A DNA stretch of 64,000 nucleotides from Vibrio cidicii (GCF_009763805.1 NZ_CP046804.1:1240001-1304000); one strand, 5' to 3'. Counted from the first letter of the stretch, positions 38,824-48,830 are shown. The notes: generated by a model from the sequence alone, not told the origin. A program made the numbers and translations.

Positions 38824-39387
38824 GACGGTTGCCGCTTGCTTTATCAGACTATCAACACTTTGCTGAAATTTGGATAGTCCAATACTGGTGATATTGACCC
38901 TATCGTTATTAATTTGAAAGCAATCCTTATGTTGCTCTATAACCATTTTTAATTTTTCAGAATCTTTGGATAAAGACACTCGACCAGCAATATGAATAAT
39001 TGCATTTCTAATAAGTTGGCAATTTAATACAAATTGATAATCATCGTTACCACTCAGATCCATATGAACATAACAGCTGAGGAATTTTTTGTACTTTTTT
39101 AAACCAAAGGCCTTGTGCTCTAAGCACTCTGGCTTTCCATTTTCAGCCCACAACAAGTACAAACTTTCTTCTAGGTGGCCGAAAATCATTAAAAATGTTG
39201 ACTTTCTCAGCTGATTTGGAAGATGCACTTCATATTCATCTTTTAACCAATTCGCATATCCTGGGTTAACTTGCTCATCAACTTTTAATGTATTTAACTT
39301 CTCCTTGAAAAAATCAAAGATATGGTTGTGAAATTTTGTGATATTCCTCAAATTAAACCGTAAGAAAAATAGTTTACCTTCATCCAT
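38818..39387 (-). CDS. HEPN-like hypothetical protein
   Basis: 189 aa, all-helical. The stretch LNCQLIRNAIIHIAGRVS near residues 128-145 contains R-N-x-x-x-H, the motif of HEPN ribonucleases, on a helix after a long helical front that includes LRKSTFLMIFGHLEESLYLLW. This resembles HEPN proteins of the RiboL-PSP/MAE_28990 type. A cognate antitoxin is not evident in the cassette. The ATG at MDEGK lacks a strong ribosome site. Family assignment is inference. Confidence 0.55.
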   Translation of the reverse strand: MDEGKLFFLRFNLRNITKFHNHIFDFFKEKLNTLKVDEQVNPGYANWLKDEYEVHLPNQLRKSTFLMIFGHLEESLYLLWAENGKPECLEHKAFGLKKYKKFLSCYVHMDLSGNDDYQFVLNCQLIRNAIIHIAGRVSLSKDSEKLKMVIEQHKDCFQINNDRVNITSIGLSKFQQSVDSLIKQAATVI

Positions 39388-39408
39388 AAATTCAAAGTTT
39401 CCATAGTC

Positions 39409-39534
39409 ATTTAACGCCCGGTTAAGTAGTGAGGCATGCACTACAAAAGCTTCTGCAACACTACGTAATCACTAAAACCGCTGCAAACCAAAAAATGCCA
39501 CGCATGCCGAATCTGCTTGAACAGTTTGTTAGCT
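39409..39534 (-). repeat. attC, subtype C
   Basis: 126 bp, core GTTAGCT; begins CCCGGTTAAG, a hybrid left arm. Serves orphan cassette 39535-39876. Confidence 0.95.
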
Positions 39535-39876
39535 TAAATTTCAGCACCTTAGATTTACTAAGCCCGAGATTAACCTGATTTGGAAAACCGGCAAACTACT
39601 TGAGTTTTGAAACCCGAATTGGCTCAGACTTTGTGACCTTTCATGCGATTTGAAAAACCGAAAATTTTGAGAAATCACTTTCGGAAAACTCAAAGCGAAA
39701 GCAAAGCTTCCAAAGCGACTTTGCGCCAACCTGGCTAACCTCGAGCAACCCAAAAACTCAATTGAGGCAACAGCTCGAAACTCGCGTTGGCAAAAAATGC
39801 TGATTTGCCGAGAAACCGAAAAGAGCTGCCAAGGGAAGAAAAAACAGGCTGCAAACAATTGATTTTTATTGTTTTA
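39535..39876 (-). other. Orphan cassette, family A copy 16
   Basis: No credible gene. Nearly identical to copy 18 (41499-41840). A 105-codon minus-strand frame is identical in both, which reflects recent duplication, not selection. Confidence 0.84.
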
Positions 39877-40002
39877 AGCTAACGCCCTGCTAAGGGGTGA
39901 GCAATGCACTGCTAAAGCTACCGCACACCACCTTAATCACGAAACCCACAGCATGCCGAAAATGCCACGCATTGCGAATCCCGCTTAAGCAGTTTGTTAG
40001 CT
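39877..40002 (-). repeat. attC, subtype A
   Basis: 126 bp, core GTTAGCT. Serves orphan cassette 40003-40345. Confidence 0.95.
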
Positions 40003-40345
40003 TAAATTTCAGCACCTTAGATTTACTAAGCCCGAGATTAACCTGATTTGTAAAACCAGCAAACCGCTTGAGTTTTAAAACCCGAAATAACTCAAATTTT
40101 GTGGCCTTTTCGTGCGATTTGAAAACTCGAAAATTTTGATAACTCATTTTCGGAAAACTCAAAGCGAAAGCAAAACTGCCAAAGCGACTTTGAGCCAAGC
40201 TTGCTAACCTCGCGCAATCCCAAAACTCCATTGAGGCAACTGCTCAAAACTTGCGTTGGCAAACAATGCTGATTTGCCGAGAAACCTGAACGAATTGCTA
40301 AAGGAAGAAAGGAAAAGCCACAAATAATTGATTTTTATTGTTTTA
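40003..40345 (-). other. Orphan cassette, family A copy 17
   Basis: No credible gene. GCGATTTG subgroup (TTTCGTGCGATTTG). Confidence 0.84.
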
Positions 40346-40471
40346 AGCTAACGCCCGCTTAAGGGGCAGCCAACGCTACAATCAACTTTCCGCATAACAC
40401 CGTAACCACAAAAACCAACGCATGATAAAAATGCCGCGCGTTGGCTGTCCCTCTTGAAGCGTTTGTTAGCA
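40346..40471 (-). repeat. attC, subtype D
   Basis: 126 bp, core GTTAGCA. Serves cassette 40472-40826. Confidence 0.95.
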
Positions 40472-40473
40472 AT

Positions 40474-40788
40474 TTACTTTACAGTTGTATTGTTTAAGGC
40501 ATAGTTCCAGACTCGATAAAAGTAGAAAATGTACCCAATGCCAAATGTAACTATAGAGATTAAGAACCAAATTATCACATGCCCCAAATCACTAAATAAG
40601 TCTATGTTGCAATTCATTTTTCGTTCAACTCCATACTCATCTACAATGCAAGTTCGATTGATGACGAACTTAGAAAAAGAGTATGGGAAGAAGAAAAGAG
40701 CTATACCAAAAGTAACAATACAGAGAATTAACCAAATAATTAAATGACCTATTATATCCAAAATTGCCACATCTGCTTTGAGCCTCAT
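40474..40788 (-). CDS. Small membrane protein with internal repeat (DUF6693-like)
   Basis: 104 aa starting MRLKADVAIL after GAGGAGGTTTT. Two similar halves each contain a hydrophobic helix with the pattern LGHVIIWFLISIVTFGIGYIF or IGHLIIWLILCIVTFGIALFF, so the protein is an internal tandem duplication. Between the halves is a hydrophilic loop with two cysteines (RTCIVDEYGVERKMNCN). It resembles DUF6693/YjgN-like small membrane proteins; no function is known. Confidence 0.75.
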   Translation of the reverse strand: MRLKADVAILDIIGHLIIWLILCIVTFGIALFFFPYSFSKFVINRTCIVDEYGVERKMNCNIDLFSDLGHVIIWFLISIVTFGIGYIFYFYRVWNYALNNTTVK

Positions 40789-40826
40789 AAAACCTCCTCG
40801 ATTATTTATTGTTGATTGTTGACTAT

Positions 40827-40950
40827 TGCTAACGCCCAATTAAGTTGTGAGCAACGCTACCACCACGCTAAAACACGGCACCGTAATCACCAAACCACTT
40901 GAAACCGAAAGCGCCGAGCGTTGCGAATCAGCTTGAATTGTTTGTTAGGC
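40827..40950 (-). repeat. attC, subtype O
   Basis: 124 bp, core GTTAGGC; AATTAAGTTGTGAGC arm like 19083. Serves orphan cassette 40951-41372. Confidence 0.93.
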
Positions 40951-41372
40951 AAATTTTCTGCGCACTCACTAACTTGGTTTGAAAGCAGAATACCTTAAAC
41001 ACGATAAGCAACCAATTACCCACTGACTTTTTGTGATTCAAGAACTACTAAAGTCGCTATGTTACAACCGAAGTTTCAACAACCACGAGACGCGACTTAT
41101 CAGCGGCAAAGTAGCTTTTGAACCCGAGAAACTAAAAGCTGCAAAATAACAGCGAATCCGAAAGCTTCGATTGACTTGCCCTTTCCACACTTTAAGCCAG
41201 TGAAATTCACCACAAACCAACACTGAAAACCAGTGAGGCAACCCACGAATTTTGCATGTTTTTCGGTTGGAGAGACTCAAGGATTTGAACCGACAATGCG
41301 AAATTGCCGACTACGAAAAACGAACTGCCAGAAAGAACAAGAAGATTAGAACTGGGAACTTTTTTGCCCTTT
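40951..41372 (-). other. Orphan cassette, family C copy 3
   Basis: 422 bp without a credible gene; same layout as 18059-18480. Confidence 0.78.
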
Positions 41373-41498
41373 GCCTAACGCCCTGTTAAGTAGTGAGGCA
41401 TGCACTACAAAAGCTTCTGCAACACTACGTAATCACTAAAACCGCTGCAAACCAAAAAATGCCACGCATGCCGAATCTGCTTGAACAGTTTGTTAGCT
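41373..41498 (-). repeat. attC, subtype C
   Basis: 126 bp, core GTTAGCT. Serves orphan cassette 41499-41840. Confidence 0.95.
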
Positions 41499-41840
41499 TA
41501 AATTTCAGCACCTTAGATTTACTAAGCCCGAGATTAACCTGATTTGGAAAACCGGCAAACTACTTGAGTTTTGAAACCCGAATTGGCTCAAACTTTGTGA
41601 CCTTTCATGCGATTTGAAAAACCGAAAATTTTGAGAAATCACTTTCGGAAAACTCAAAGCGAAAGCAAAGCTTCCAAAGCGACTTTGCGCCAACCTGGCT
41701 AACCTCGAGCAACCCAAAAACTCAATTGAGGCAACAGCTCGAAACTCGCGTTGGCAAAAAATGCTGATTTGCCGAGAAACCGAAAAGAGCTGCCAAGGGA
41801 AGAAAAAACAGGCTGCAAACAATTGATTTTTATTGTTTTA
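41499..41840 (-). other. Orphan cassette, family A copy 18
   Basis: No credible gene. Twin of copy 16; I see one base difference in the part compared (CTCAAACTT against CTCAGACTT). Confidence 0.84.
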
Positions 41841-41966
41841 AGCTAACGCCCTGCTAAGGAGTGAGCAATGCACTGCAAAAGCTACCGCACGCCACCTTAA
41901 TCACAAAACCCACTGCATGCTGAAAATGCCACGCATTGCGAATCCCTCTTAAGCAGTTTGTTAGCT
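41841..41966 (-). repeat. attC, subtype A
   Basis: 126 bp, core GTTAGCT, with AAGGAGTGAGC for AAGGGGTGAGC. Serves orphan cassette 41967-42307. Confidence 0.95.
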
Positions 41967-42307
41967 TAAATTTCAGCACTTTAGATTTACAAAAACTGAG
42001 ATTAACCCGATTTGGGAAACCAACAAACTACTTGAGTTTTAAAACCCGAATTGACTCAAACTTTGTGCCCGTTCATTTGCTTTGAAAACAGTAAATTTTG
42101 AGAATTCATTTTCGGAGAACTCAAAGCGAAAGCAAAACTTCCAAAGCGACTTTGAGCCAAGCTTGCTAACCTCGCGCAATCCCAAAACTCAATTGAGGCA
42201 ACGGCTCAAAACTTGCGTTGGCAAACAATGCTGATTTGCCGAGAAACCTGAACGAACTGCTAAAGGAAGAAAGAAAAAGCCACAAACAATTGATTTTTAT
42301 TGCTTTA
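41967..42307 (-). other. Orphan cassette, family A copy 19
   Basis: No open frame. TTTGCTTT subgroup. Confidence 0.84.
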
Positions 42308-42433
42308 AGCTAACGCCCTGCTAAGGGGTGAGCAATGCGCTGCAAAAGCTACCGCACACCGACTTAATCACAAAACTCACCGCATGCTGAAAATGCCACG
42401 CATTGCGAATCCCGCTTAAGCAGTTTGTTAGCT
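42308..42433 (-). repeat. attC, subtype A
   Basis: 126 bp, core GTTAGCT. Serves orphan cassette 42434-42775. Confidence 0.95.
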
Positions 42434-42775
42434 TAAATTTCAGCACCTGAGATTTACCAAACCCGAGATTAACCGGATTTGGGAAGCCGGCAAACTGCCT
42501 AAGTTTTAAAACCCGAATTGACTCAAACTTTGTGGCATTTTGTGCTCTTTGAAAATCAGTAAATTTTGAGAACTCATTTTCGGAGAACTCAAAGCGAAAG
42601 CAAAACTTCCAAAGCGACTTTGCGCCAAACTGGCTAACCTCGTGTAGCCACAAAACCCAATTGAGGCAACAACTCAAAATTCACGTTGGCAAACAATGCT
42701 GACTTGCCGAAATAACCTGAACGAACTGCCAAGGGAAGAAAAAACGGCTGCAAACAATTGATTTTCATTATTTTA
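42434..42775 (-). other. Orphan cassette, family A copy 20
   Basis: No credible gene; its open frame reads on through attC 42308-42433. TGTGCTCTTTG at the subgroup position is unique. Confidence 0.84.
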
Positions 42776-42902
42776 AGCTAACGCTGCGTTAAGGGGTGAG
42801 TGCCGCATAAACCAACCTTCCGCAGACCACTTTCACCACCAAAACCAACCGCATACCAAAAATGCCACGCGGCATGAATCCCGCTTAAACGCCTTGTTAT
42901 GT
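42776..42902 (-). repeat. attC, subtype F
   Basis: 127 bp, core GTTATGT. Serves orphan cassette 42903-43248. Confidence 0.94.
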
Positions 42903-43248
42903 TTAAGACTCAAAGGGTTAAGTTTTACGATACCAAGAGCTTAACTCGACTTACCTTTGAAAACCAAAACCAGACGCTAAAAAGCTGAATTAAATCATAA
43001 ATTTGATTGTGCCAACTTTGAGTTTTAACGTGAGAAACCGAAAAGCTGGGCTTTAACTTTGAAATCAAAATCACTTCACTCACCTCGCCTACACTCTGGA
43101 TTTCCATGAGGCAACTCTCTGAACTTTTAGCACCCACGAATTGGAGTCCAGAAAACAGCGAACACTGAAGTTAACTTGCCGACAAGACCAAAATTAGAAA
43201 TATGAAGGAACAAAGAAAAGATGCAACCAACTGATTTTACGTGACTAA
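42903..43248 (-). other. Orphan cassette, family B copy 9, diverged
   Basis: No credible gene. The most diverged family B body, yet the ends still pair (GTTATGTTTA / TAAACATAAC). Confidence 0.76.
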
Positions 43249-43374
43249 ACATAACGCCCTGTTAAGGGGTGAGCAACGCAATACCGAAGCCGCCGCATAC
43301 CACCTTAAACACTAGAACCAACGCATAGTGAAAATGCCACGCGTTGCGAATCCCTCTTGAACAGTTTGTTAGGC
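43249..43374 (-). repeat. attC, subtype O
   Basis: 126 bp, core GTTAGGC. Serves the SUKH-like cassette; end repeat GTTAGGCTTAT. Confidence 0.94.
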
Positions 43375-43377
43375 TTA

Positions 43378-43821
43378 TCATTCGCCGTTTATCTGCTTCG
43401 CAAAATTAGCGTGGAACCTGATTAGCTCGACACCATCTATTGCTTTTATAGATGCATTATTTCCCTCTGTAGTGCAGAAAGGTGGATACGCGAATAATAG
43501 CTGACCAACCTTTAAATCCAAATCGTTTGGAATGCTCAACCTTTCAATTGGATCCTCGTCAACCCAAGCCAAAAACTGTTCCCAAGTACAACCAAATTCA
43601 TCAATATCACCAGTTTCGGCATTCAATTTAACTACCAAATTATCTCGAATAAAAAACTGGTCACCAAAGCAATCCTGAGCAATAGGAAAATCACTTGCTT
43701 TAACTTCTCGATATAAGTTGTGGAAAGCCAACTCACCATCTAAGAAAGTATTAACATTTAACAATCGCTCTTGTGCATCATTAGAGCGGATTTGTAGACC
43801 GCCTGAATATAATATTTTCAT
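43378..43821 (-). CDS. SMI1/KNR4-like (SUKH) protein
   Basis: 147 aa. The stretch FPIAQDCFGDQFFIRDNLVV followed by KLNAETGDIDEFGCTWEQFLAWV fits the SUKH fold (I..D..GDQ.......V..L..ETG......FL). SUKH proteins are common immunity proteins against contact-dependent and polymorphic toxins. No toxin is nearby, as expected of an orphan immunity gene in an integron. Distance from typical members makes the role inference. Confidence 0.65.
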   Translation of the reverse strand: MKILYSGGLQIRSNDAQERLLNVNTFLDGELAFHNLYREVKASDFPIAQDCFGDQFFIRDNLVVKLNAETGDIDEFGCTWEQFLAWVDEDPIERLSIPNDLDLKVGQLLFAYPPFCTTEGNNASIKAIDGVELIRFHANFAKQINGE

Positions 43822-43838
43822 AGTTTCTCGTTCTATAA

Positions 43839-43964
43839 GCCTAACGCCCTGCTAAGGGGTGAGCAATGCACTGCAAAAGCTACCGCACGCTGCCTTAATC
43901 ACAAAACTCACCGCATGCTAAAAATGCCACGCATTGCGAATCCCGCTTAAGCAGTTTGTTAGCT
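43839..43964 (-). repeat. attC, subtype A
   Basis: 126 bp, core GTTAGCT. Serves orphan cassette 43965-44306. Confidence 0.95.
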
Positions 43965-44306
43965 TAAATTTCAGCACCTTAGATTGACCAAACCCGAGAC
44001 TAACCCAGCTTGGTAAAACGACAAACCACCTGAGTTTTAAAACCCGAAATAACGCAAACTTTGTGGCCTTTCATGCAATTTGAAAAACCGAAAACTTTGA
44101 GAATTCATTTTCTGAGAACTCAAAGCGAAAGCAAAATTTCCAAAGCGACCTTGCACCAAACTTACCAACCTCGCGCAGCCCCAAAACTCAATTGAGGCAG
44201 CAGCTCAAAACTCGCGTTGGCAAACAATGCCGATTTGCCGAGAAACCTGAACGAACTGCCGAGGGAAGAAAAAACAGGCTGCAACCAATTGATTTTTATT
44301 GTTTTA
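43965..44306 (-). other. Orphan cassette, family A copy 21
   Basis: No open frame. Looks mosaic: left like copy 13, right like copy 9. Confidence 0.83.
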
Positions 44307-44432
44307 AGCTAACGCCCTGCTAAGGGGTGAGCAATGCACTGCAAAAGCCACCGCACGCCTCCTTAATCACAAAACTCTCCGCATGCTAAAAATGCCACGC
44401 ATTGCGAATCCCACTTAAGCAGTTTGTTAGCT
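44307..44432 (-). repeat. attC, subtype A
   Basis: 126 bp, core GTTAGCT. Serves orphan cassette 44433-44781. Confidence 0.95.
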
Positions 44433-44781
44433 TAAATTTCAGCACCTTAGATTTACTAAGCCCGAGATTAACCTGATTTGGAAAACCAACAAACCACTTG
44501 AGTTTTGAAACCCGAAATGACTCAAACTTTGTGACCGTTCATTTGCTCTGAAAATCAGTAAATTTTGAAAGCTCGTTTTCGCAAAATTCAAAGCGAAAGC
44601 GACACTTCCAAAGCGACTTTACGGCAAAATGGCTCACCTCGCGCAATCCCAAAACTCAATTGAGGCAACGGCTCAAAACTCGCGTTGGTAAACAATGCTG
44701 ATTTGCCGAAAAACCTGAACGAATGGCCAGAGGAAGAAAAAACAGGCCGCAAACAATTGATTTTTATTGTTTTAAGCTAAC
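44433..44781 (-). other. Orphan cassette, family A copy 22
   Basis: No open frame. Complete to GCTAAC, where the IS21 element begins exactly at the next attC core. Confidence 0.84.
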
Positions 44782-44927
44782 TGCATATTTCGGAGCATTC
44801 CGATCAGTCATTTCGGGATTATCCGATCACCCATTTCGGTTTAAACCGATCACTGATTCCGCGATTATCCGATCACTTTTAGCCTCACTCCGAAATCGGT
44901 GATCGGAATAGCGAAAACCCCGATCGG

Positions 44928-46250
44928 TAGGGAAAAATCATGAACATTCCCGTAAATAAAGGCTTCCCAATACCTTCAAAAGGTACTCTGGATCCATCGC
45001 GCACATCGCTCTTTTGTGTTTAATGCTCGCTTTTAGTGTCGTTTCACTTTTTAGCATGTTTAAGCACATTTGTCTGATCCTAGCGAAATTCTCTGCTCGT
45101 TCTTCCGCTCGTTTGCGGCAAGCATCTTCACCAAATTCTGTATCCAACATCCAATGCATCGACTCCACTAACCAGTGCGACCGTGAAGCATTTAACAATT
45201 CTTTAGCACTGAGCACTTTCGAACTAATATAATATCGAACCGTTACATCTGACTCTTGAGCCACGGCTGATTCTTGACGAATAGATACCACAATTCCCAT
45301 CGTTTTGAGCCCTGGCCAATCAAATTCAAGATCGCCCAAAACACTTAAATCTTCATTCACTAAGGCCAATCGTGTTTCTTGTCGGCCTCGCGATTTTTCT
45401 TGAGTACTGTAAGAATCACCGTCATGTTTTTGCAGCATGCTCATATTAAAATAATTGTTAAAAGCTTCCTCAAGTCTGCCTTGGTTTCCTTTCACCGCCA
45501 ACAAGTAATCAGCGTTCTTTTCAAGGATTTTTTGCGCGATTTTCTTTTGGCAACCCATCGCATCAATCGTCACTAAACAGCCAGATATATCAAGTAGTTG
45601 CAGCAATTCAGGAATAGCGGTTATCTCATTGGATTTCTCGTATACTTTATGTTGTCCGAGGCACACGCCATTCTCTGTAGCAAACGCATTAACCATATGA
45701 ATAGCACCAAGCCCTCGGGAATCATCATAAGAGCCTCGAACGGTTTTACCGTCTATCGCTATCACTTCACCGTCAGTGAGTTCACAGCAGGATTTCATCC
45801 ATTCGATAAAACACTTTTGTAAGCGTGTCGAATTAATCATCCCCATCACTCTAGCTATGGTGATGGCAGAGGGAACACCATGACTAAAATCACCAAAGCG
45901 TTTGAGAAAATCTAACCACCTTGTGCCGTAAAGATGAATGGCTTTCCAATCATCTTGACCGGCAAGTACCGCGCAAATTGTTAACAAAATGATATCAGTT
46001 AACTTGTGCTCGACTTTACCTTTTTGGCGGTAATCTGGGATGGCATCGAAATGCATAAATGGGTGCTGGTTACTCATCGTTTGACCTCCAATCTGCCTAT
46101 GGAGGTATTAGAAAACACTGAAAATTATCGTCAAACTGATCATCGGTTAATTGTTTGTTGTGTGACGTTGTTATCCATTAGAACAAGAAAATGATCGACT
46201 TACTATGCCACAAACCCTTTAAACACGGGCATGTTCATGATTTTTCCCTG
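44928..46250 (-). mobile_element. ISAs1-family element nested in IS21 copy 1
   Basis: 1323 bp. Terminal repeats TAGGGAAAAATCATGAACA and (from the right) CAGGGAAAAATCATGAACA. A 10-bp target duplication CCCCGATCGG flanks it (44918-44927 and 46251-46260). The same site is unoccupied in the second IS21 copy, which proves the boundaries. Confidence 0.95.
44938..46077 (-). CDS. ISAs1-family transposase
   Basis: 379 aa, full length. Family features are FMHFDAIPDYRQKGKVEHKL at the front, EVIAIDGKTVRGSYD (catalytic Asp region), AIHMVNAFATENGVCLGQ, and VTIDAMGCQKKIAQKILEKNADYLLAVKGNQ. SHWLVESMHWMLDTEFGEDAC carries the catalytic Glu. The TGA stop lies inside the terminal repeat. It appears functional. 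Confidence 0.95.
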   Translation of the reverse strand: MSNQHPFMHFDAIPDYRQKGKVEHKLTDIILLTICAVLAGQDDWKAIHLYGTRWLDFLKRFGDFSHGVPSAITIARVMGMINSTRLQKCFIEWMKSCCELTDGEVIAIDGKTVRGSYDDSRGLGAIHMVNAFATENGVCLGQHKVYEKSNEITAIPELLQLLDISGCLVTIDAMGCQKKIAQKILEKNADYLLAVKGNQGRLEEAFNNYFNMSMLQKHDGDSYSTQEKSRGRQETRLALVNEDLSVLGDLEFDWPGLKTMGIVVSIRQESAVAQESDVTVRYYISSKVLSAKELLNASRSHWLVESMHWMLDTEFGEDACRKRAEERAENFARIRQMCLNMLKSETTLKASIKHKRAMCAMDPEYLLKVLGSLYLRECS

Positions 46251-46344
46251 CCCCGATCGGAATGCCCGAAATCCTTCCTTTTTCTCTTTCAAATCAATAG
46301 CTCGCTATTCTTTACTTCTTAAACAAGAACGTAAGGAAGCGACC

Positions 46345-47877
46345 ATGGCCAAAAAGAGAACTCCAATGAACAAAATCAAAGAGGTATTACGCCTTAAGTA
46401 CGACTGCGGTCTCTCAAATCGCAGCATCGCTTCTTGCCTGAAACTCGGCCCGTCCACCATATCGGAACTCCTTACTCGCTTTAAACAAAGTCAACTTGGT
46501 TGGCCTCTGCCTGAAAGTTGCAGCGATGCTGATCTCACGCAAGCGCTGTATCACGGTAAGAAAGCCAGTCGCGATAAAGTCATGCCAGACTTCACGCAAT
46601 ACGCAGTCGAACTCAGACGTAAAGGCATGACGAAGATGTTGCTCTGGCAGGAATATCATGAGCAATATCAAGAGAAAGCTTACGCTTACACTCAGTTCTG
46701 CGAGCACTTCACTCGCTGGCTCAAAACCCAAAAGCGCAGCATGCGCCAGCTTCATGTTGCGGGTGATAAGCTGTTTATCGATTACTGTGGCCCTCGGCTT
46801 CAGGTGGTGAACCCTGACACAGGCGAAGTGCGCGAAGCCGAAGTGTTCGTGGCGACCTTAGGGGCGTCCAACTACACCTATGTGGAAGCCTTCCCCAGCC
46901 AAGGAAAGTCTTACTGGCTAGAGGCGCATGCCAATGCGTTCGAGCACTTCGGTGGCGTCCCCCATCTCTTGGTTCCCGACAATCTGCGTAGCGCGGTCAG
47001 TAAAGCGAATCGCTATGAGCCAAGACTGAACGACAGCTATCAGAAACTGGCCAATCACTATCAAACCGCCGTGATGCCTGCTCGCCCTTACAAACCGAAA
47101 GACAAAGCCAAGGCGGAGAATGCGGTGCTCCTCGTCGAACGCTGGATCATGATGCGGCTTCGCCACCAAACCTTCTATACCTTCAAAGAGCTGAATCTCG
47201 CTATCCGAGCGCTGATGGATGAGTTAAACCAACGTGAGATGAAACAGTATGGCGCGAGTCGCAAAGCCTTGTTCGAGAAGCTCGATAAACCTGCATTAAA
47301 GCCGCTACCCAAGCAGCGATACCTCTATACCGAAACGAGACAAGCCAAGGTTGGGCCTGACTATCACATCGAATATCGCCGTCACTACTACTCGGTTCCC
47401 CATCAACTGGTTGGCCACCACGTCGAGCTGGAAGCCTCCAACCGTCTGGTGCAGATCTACCATCAAGGTAACTTGGTCGCCCAGCATCCACGCAGCCAAA
47501 GAGAGTGCGGAAACAGCACACAACCAGAGCATATGCCGAGTCATCATCAACATCAAAAGTGGTCGCCTGGACGCTTGCTCAACTGGGGAGCCAATATCGG
47601 CCCTGCCACCCGAGAAGTCGTCAATAAGATGCTGAACGCCAAACCTCATCCAGAGCAGGCCTATCGTTCCTGTCTTGGGCTGCTTAATCTGAGTAAAGCC
47701 CATGGTGAATCACGCCTAGAGCAAGCCTGTAAAGATGCGCTGATGCTGACAAAACCGAACTACACCTTCATCAATAATCTGCTGAAAAACAATCGCGAGG
47801 GGCAACTGAGTAAAGATAAAGCGAATACACCGAACCTTGTTCACAGCAATGTTCGTGGCCCGAACTGTTATCACTAG
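46345..47877 (+). CDS. istA: IS21 transposase IstA (copy 1)
   Basis: 510 aa from ATG MAKKRTPMNKIKEVLRLKYD, with AAGGAAGCGACC upstream. HTH about residues 19-40 (LSNRSIASCLKLGPSTISEL). DDE integrase core: DKLFIDYCGPRLQV, VPHLLVPDNLRSAV, KAKAENAVLLVERW. The C-terminal domain (YYSVPHQLVGHHVELEASNRLVQIY) is of the Mu/IstA type. It differs from copy 2 by about three residues. Intact. Confidence 0.95.
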   Translation: MAKKRTPMNKIKEVLRLKYDCGLSNRSIASCLKLGPSTISELLTRFKQSQLGWPLPESCSDADLTQALYHGKKASRDKVMPDFTQYAVELRRKGMTKMLLWQEYHEQYQEKAYAYTQFCEHFTRWLKTQKRSMRQLHVAGDKLFIDYCGPRLQVVNPDTGEVREAEVFVATLGASNYTYVEAFPSQGKSYWLEAHANAFEHFGGVPHLLVPDNLRSAVSKANRYEPRLNDSYQKLANHYQTAVMPARPYKPKDKAKAENAVLLVERWIMMRLRHQTFYTFKELNLAIRALMDELNQREMKQYGASRKALFEKLDKPALKPLPKQRYLYTETRQAKVGPDYHIEYRRHYYSVPHQLVGHHVELEASNRLVQIYHQGNLVAQHPRSQRECGNSTQPEHMPSHHQHQKWSPGRLLNWGANIGPATREVVNKMLNAKPHPEQAYRSCLGLLNLSKAHGESRLEQACKDALMLTKPNYTFINNLLKNNREGQLSKDKANTPNLVHSNVRGPNCYH

Positions 47878-47887
47878 GAGAAAGGAT

Positions 47888-48628
47888 ATGAACACACTCA
47901 ATGACCAACTCAAAACCCTGCGCTTAAGTCATGCGGCGAAAGCGTTAGAGCAGCAACAAGAGCAACTGACCACCTACGCAGAGCTGGACTTCGAGGAAAG
48001 GTTAAGCCTGCTTCTGGAAAGTGAAATCTTGAATCGCAATCAGAGCAAAATCCAACGCTTAAAACAACAAGCCAAGCTGAGAGTGGATGCTCAGCCGAGC
48101 CAACTCATCTACAAGGAGGGGCGAAACCTCAACCGCAAACAGATGAGCGAACTTCTGACGGGGAGTTATCTGCACAAGCACCAGAACATCTTGATCACAG
48201 GCCCAACAGGTGCAGGCAAAACCTATCTTGGCTGCGCTCTGGCAAGTAGCGCCTGCGACCAACAGCAAACCGTCAGATACTACCGATTAACTCGCTTGCT
48301 CGATGACCTGACCGCAGGCCGTCTGGATGGTAGCTATCAAAAACAACTCCAATCGCTGGCGAAAAAAGCCTTACTGATCCTTGATGACTGGGGGATGGAA
48401 AAACTGACTCAAGAGCATGCGGGTCACTTGTTAGAAGTGCTGGAAGACCGTTACCAAAACAGCAGCACAATCGTCATCAGTCAGTTACCTGTAAAAGAGT
48501 GGTACAACATGATCGGTAACGCCACCGTCGCAGACGCGCTTATGGATAGGCTGGTACACAATAGTCACCGAATAGAACTGGGCGGTGAGTCAATGAGAAA
48601 ACTGGCGCAATCCGATCACTTAGAGTAA
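47888..48628 (+). CDS. istB: IS21 helper ATPase IstB (copy 1)
   Basis: 246 aa from MNTLNDQLKTLRL, with AGGAGAAAGGAT upstream, 10 bp after istA. Walker A is ITGPTGAGKTYLG and Walker B is KALLILDDWGME. The end HRIELGGESMRKLAQSDHLE is complete, unlike copy 2. Confidence 0.95.
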   Translation: MNTLNDQLKTLRLSHAAKALEQQQEQLTTYAELDFEERLSLLLESEILNRNQSKIQRLKQQAKLRVDAQPSQLIYKEGRNLNRKQMSELLTGSYLHKHQNILITGPTGAGKTYLGCALASSACDQQQTVRYYRLTRLLDDLTAGRLDGSYQKQLQSLAKKALLILDDWGMEKLTQEHAGHLLEVLEDRYQNSSTIVISQLPVKEWYNMIGNATVADALMDRLVHNSHRIELGGESMRKLAQSDHLE

Positions 48629-48707
48629 AAATAGGAAGAGAGAAAAACGGCAGGAACAGGTGATCGGAATAAACCGAAACGAGCGATCGCAATCACCGAA
48701 ATACGCA

Positions 48708-48830
48708 CTAACGCCCTGTTAAGTAGTGAGGCATGCACTACGAAAGCTTCCGCAACACTACGTAATCACTAAAACCAACGCAAACCAAAAATGCCACGCA
48801 TGCCGAATCTGCTTGAACAGTTTGTTAGCT
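48708..48830 (-). repeat. attC, subtype C, abutting IS21
   Basis: 123 bp; its left core is reduced to the CTAAC of the IS target duplication. Core GTTAGCT on the right. Serves orphan cassette 48831-49172. Confidence 0.93.

Larger units (their letters stand above)
44782..48707 (+). mobile_element. IS21-family element copy 1, with nested ISAs1
   Basis: 3926 bp including the nested element; 2593 bp once it and its duplicated target are removed. Ends TGCATATTTCGG and CCGAAATACGCA. Flanked by CTAAC on both sides (44777-44781, 48708-48712), a 5-bp target duplication at the attC core. Several GATCGG/CCGATCA-type repeats lie near the ends. An inverted copy lies at 56577-59170. Confidence 0.93.

Noticed and set aside
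42321..42677. 118-codon minus-strand open frame
   Set aside because: Crosses attC 42308-42433 and repeats the standard translation of that site, seen in many places here.
47201..48470. Several plus and minus frames inside istA and istB, and the equivalent ones at 57017-58980
   Set aside because: They are shadows of the transposition genes in GC-richer sequence.
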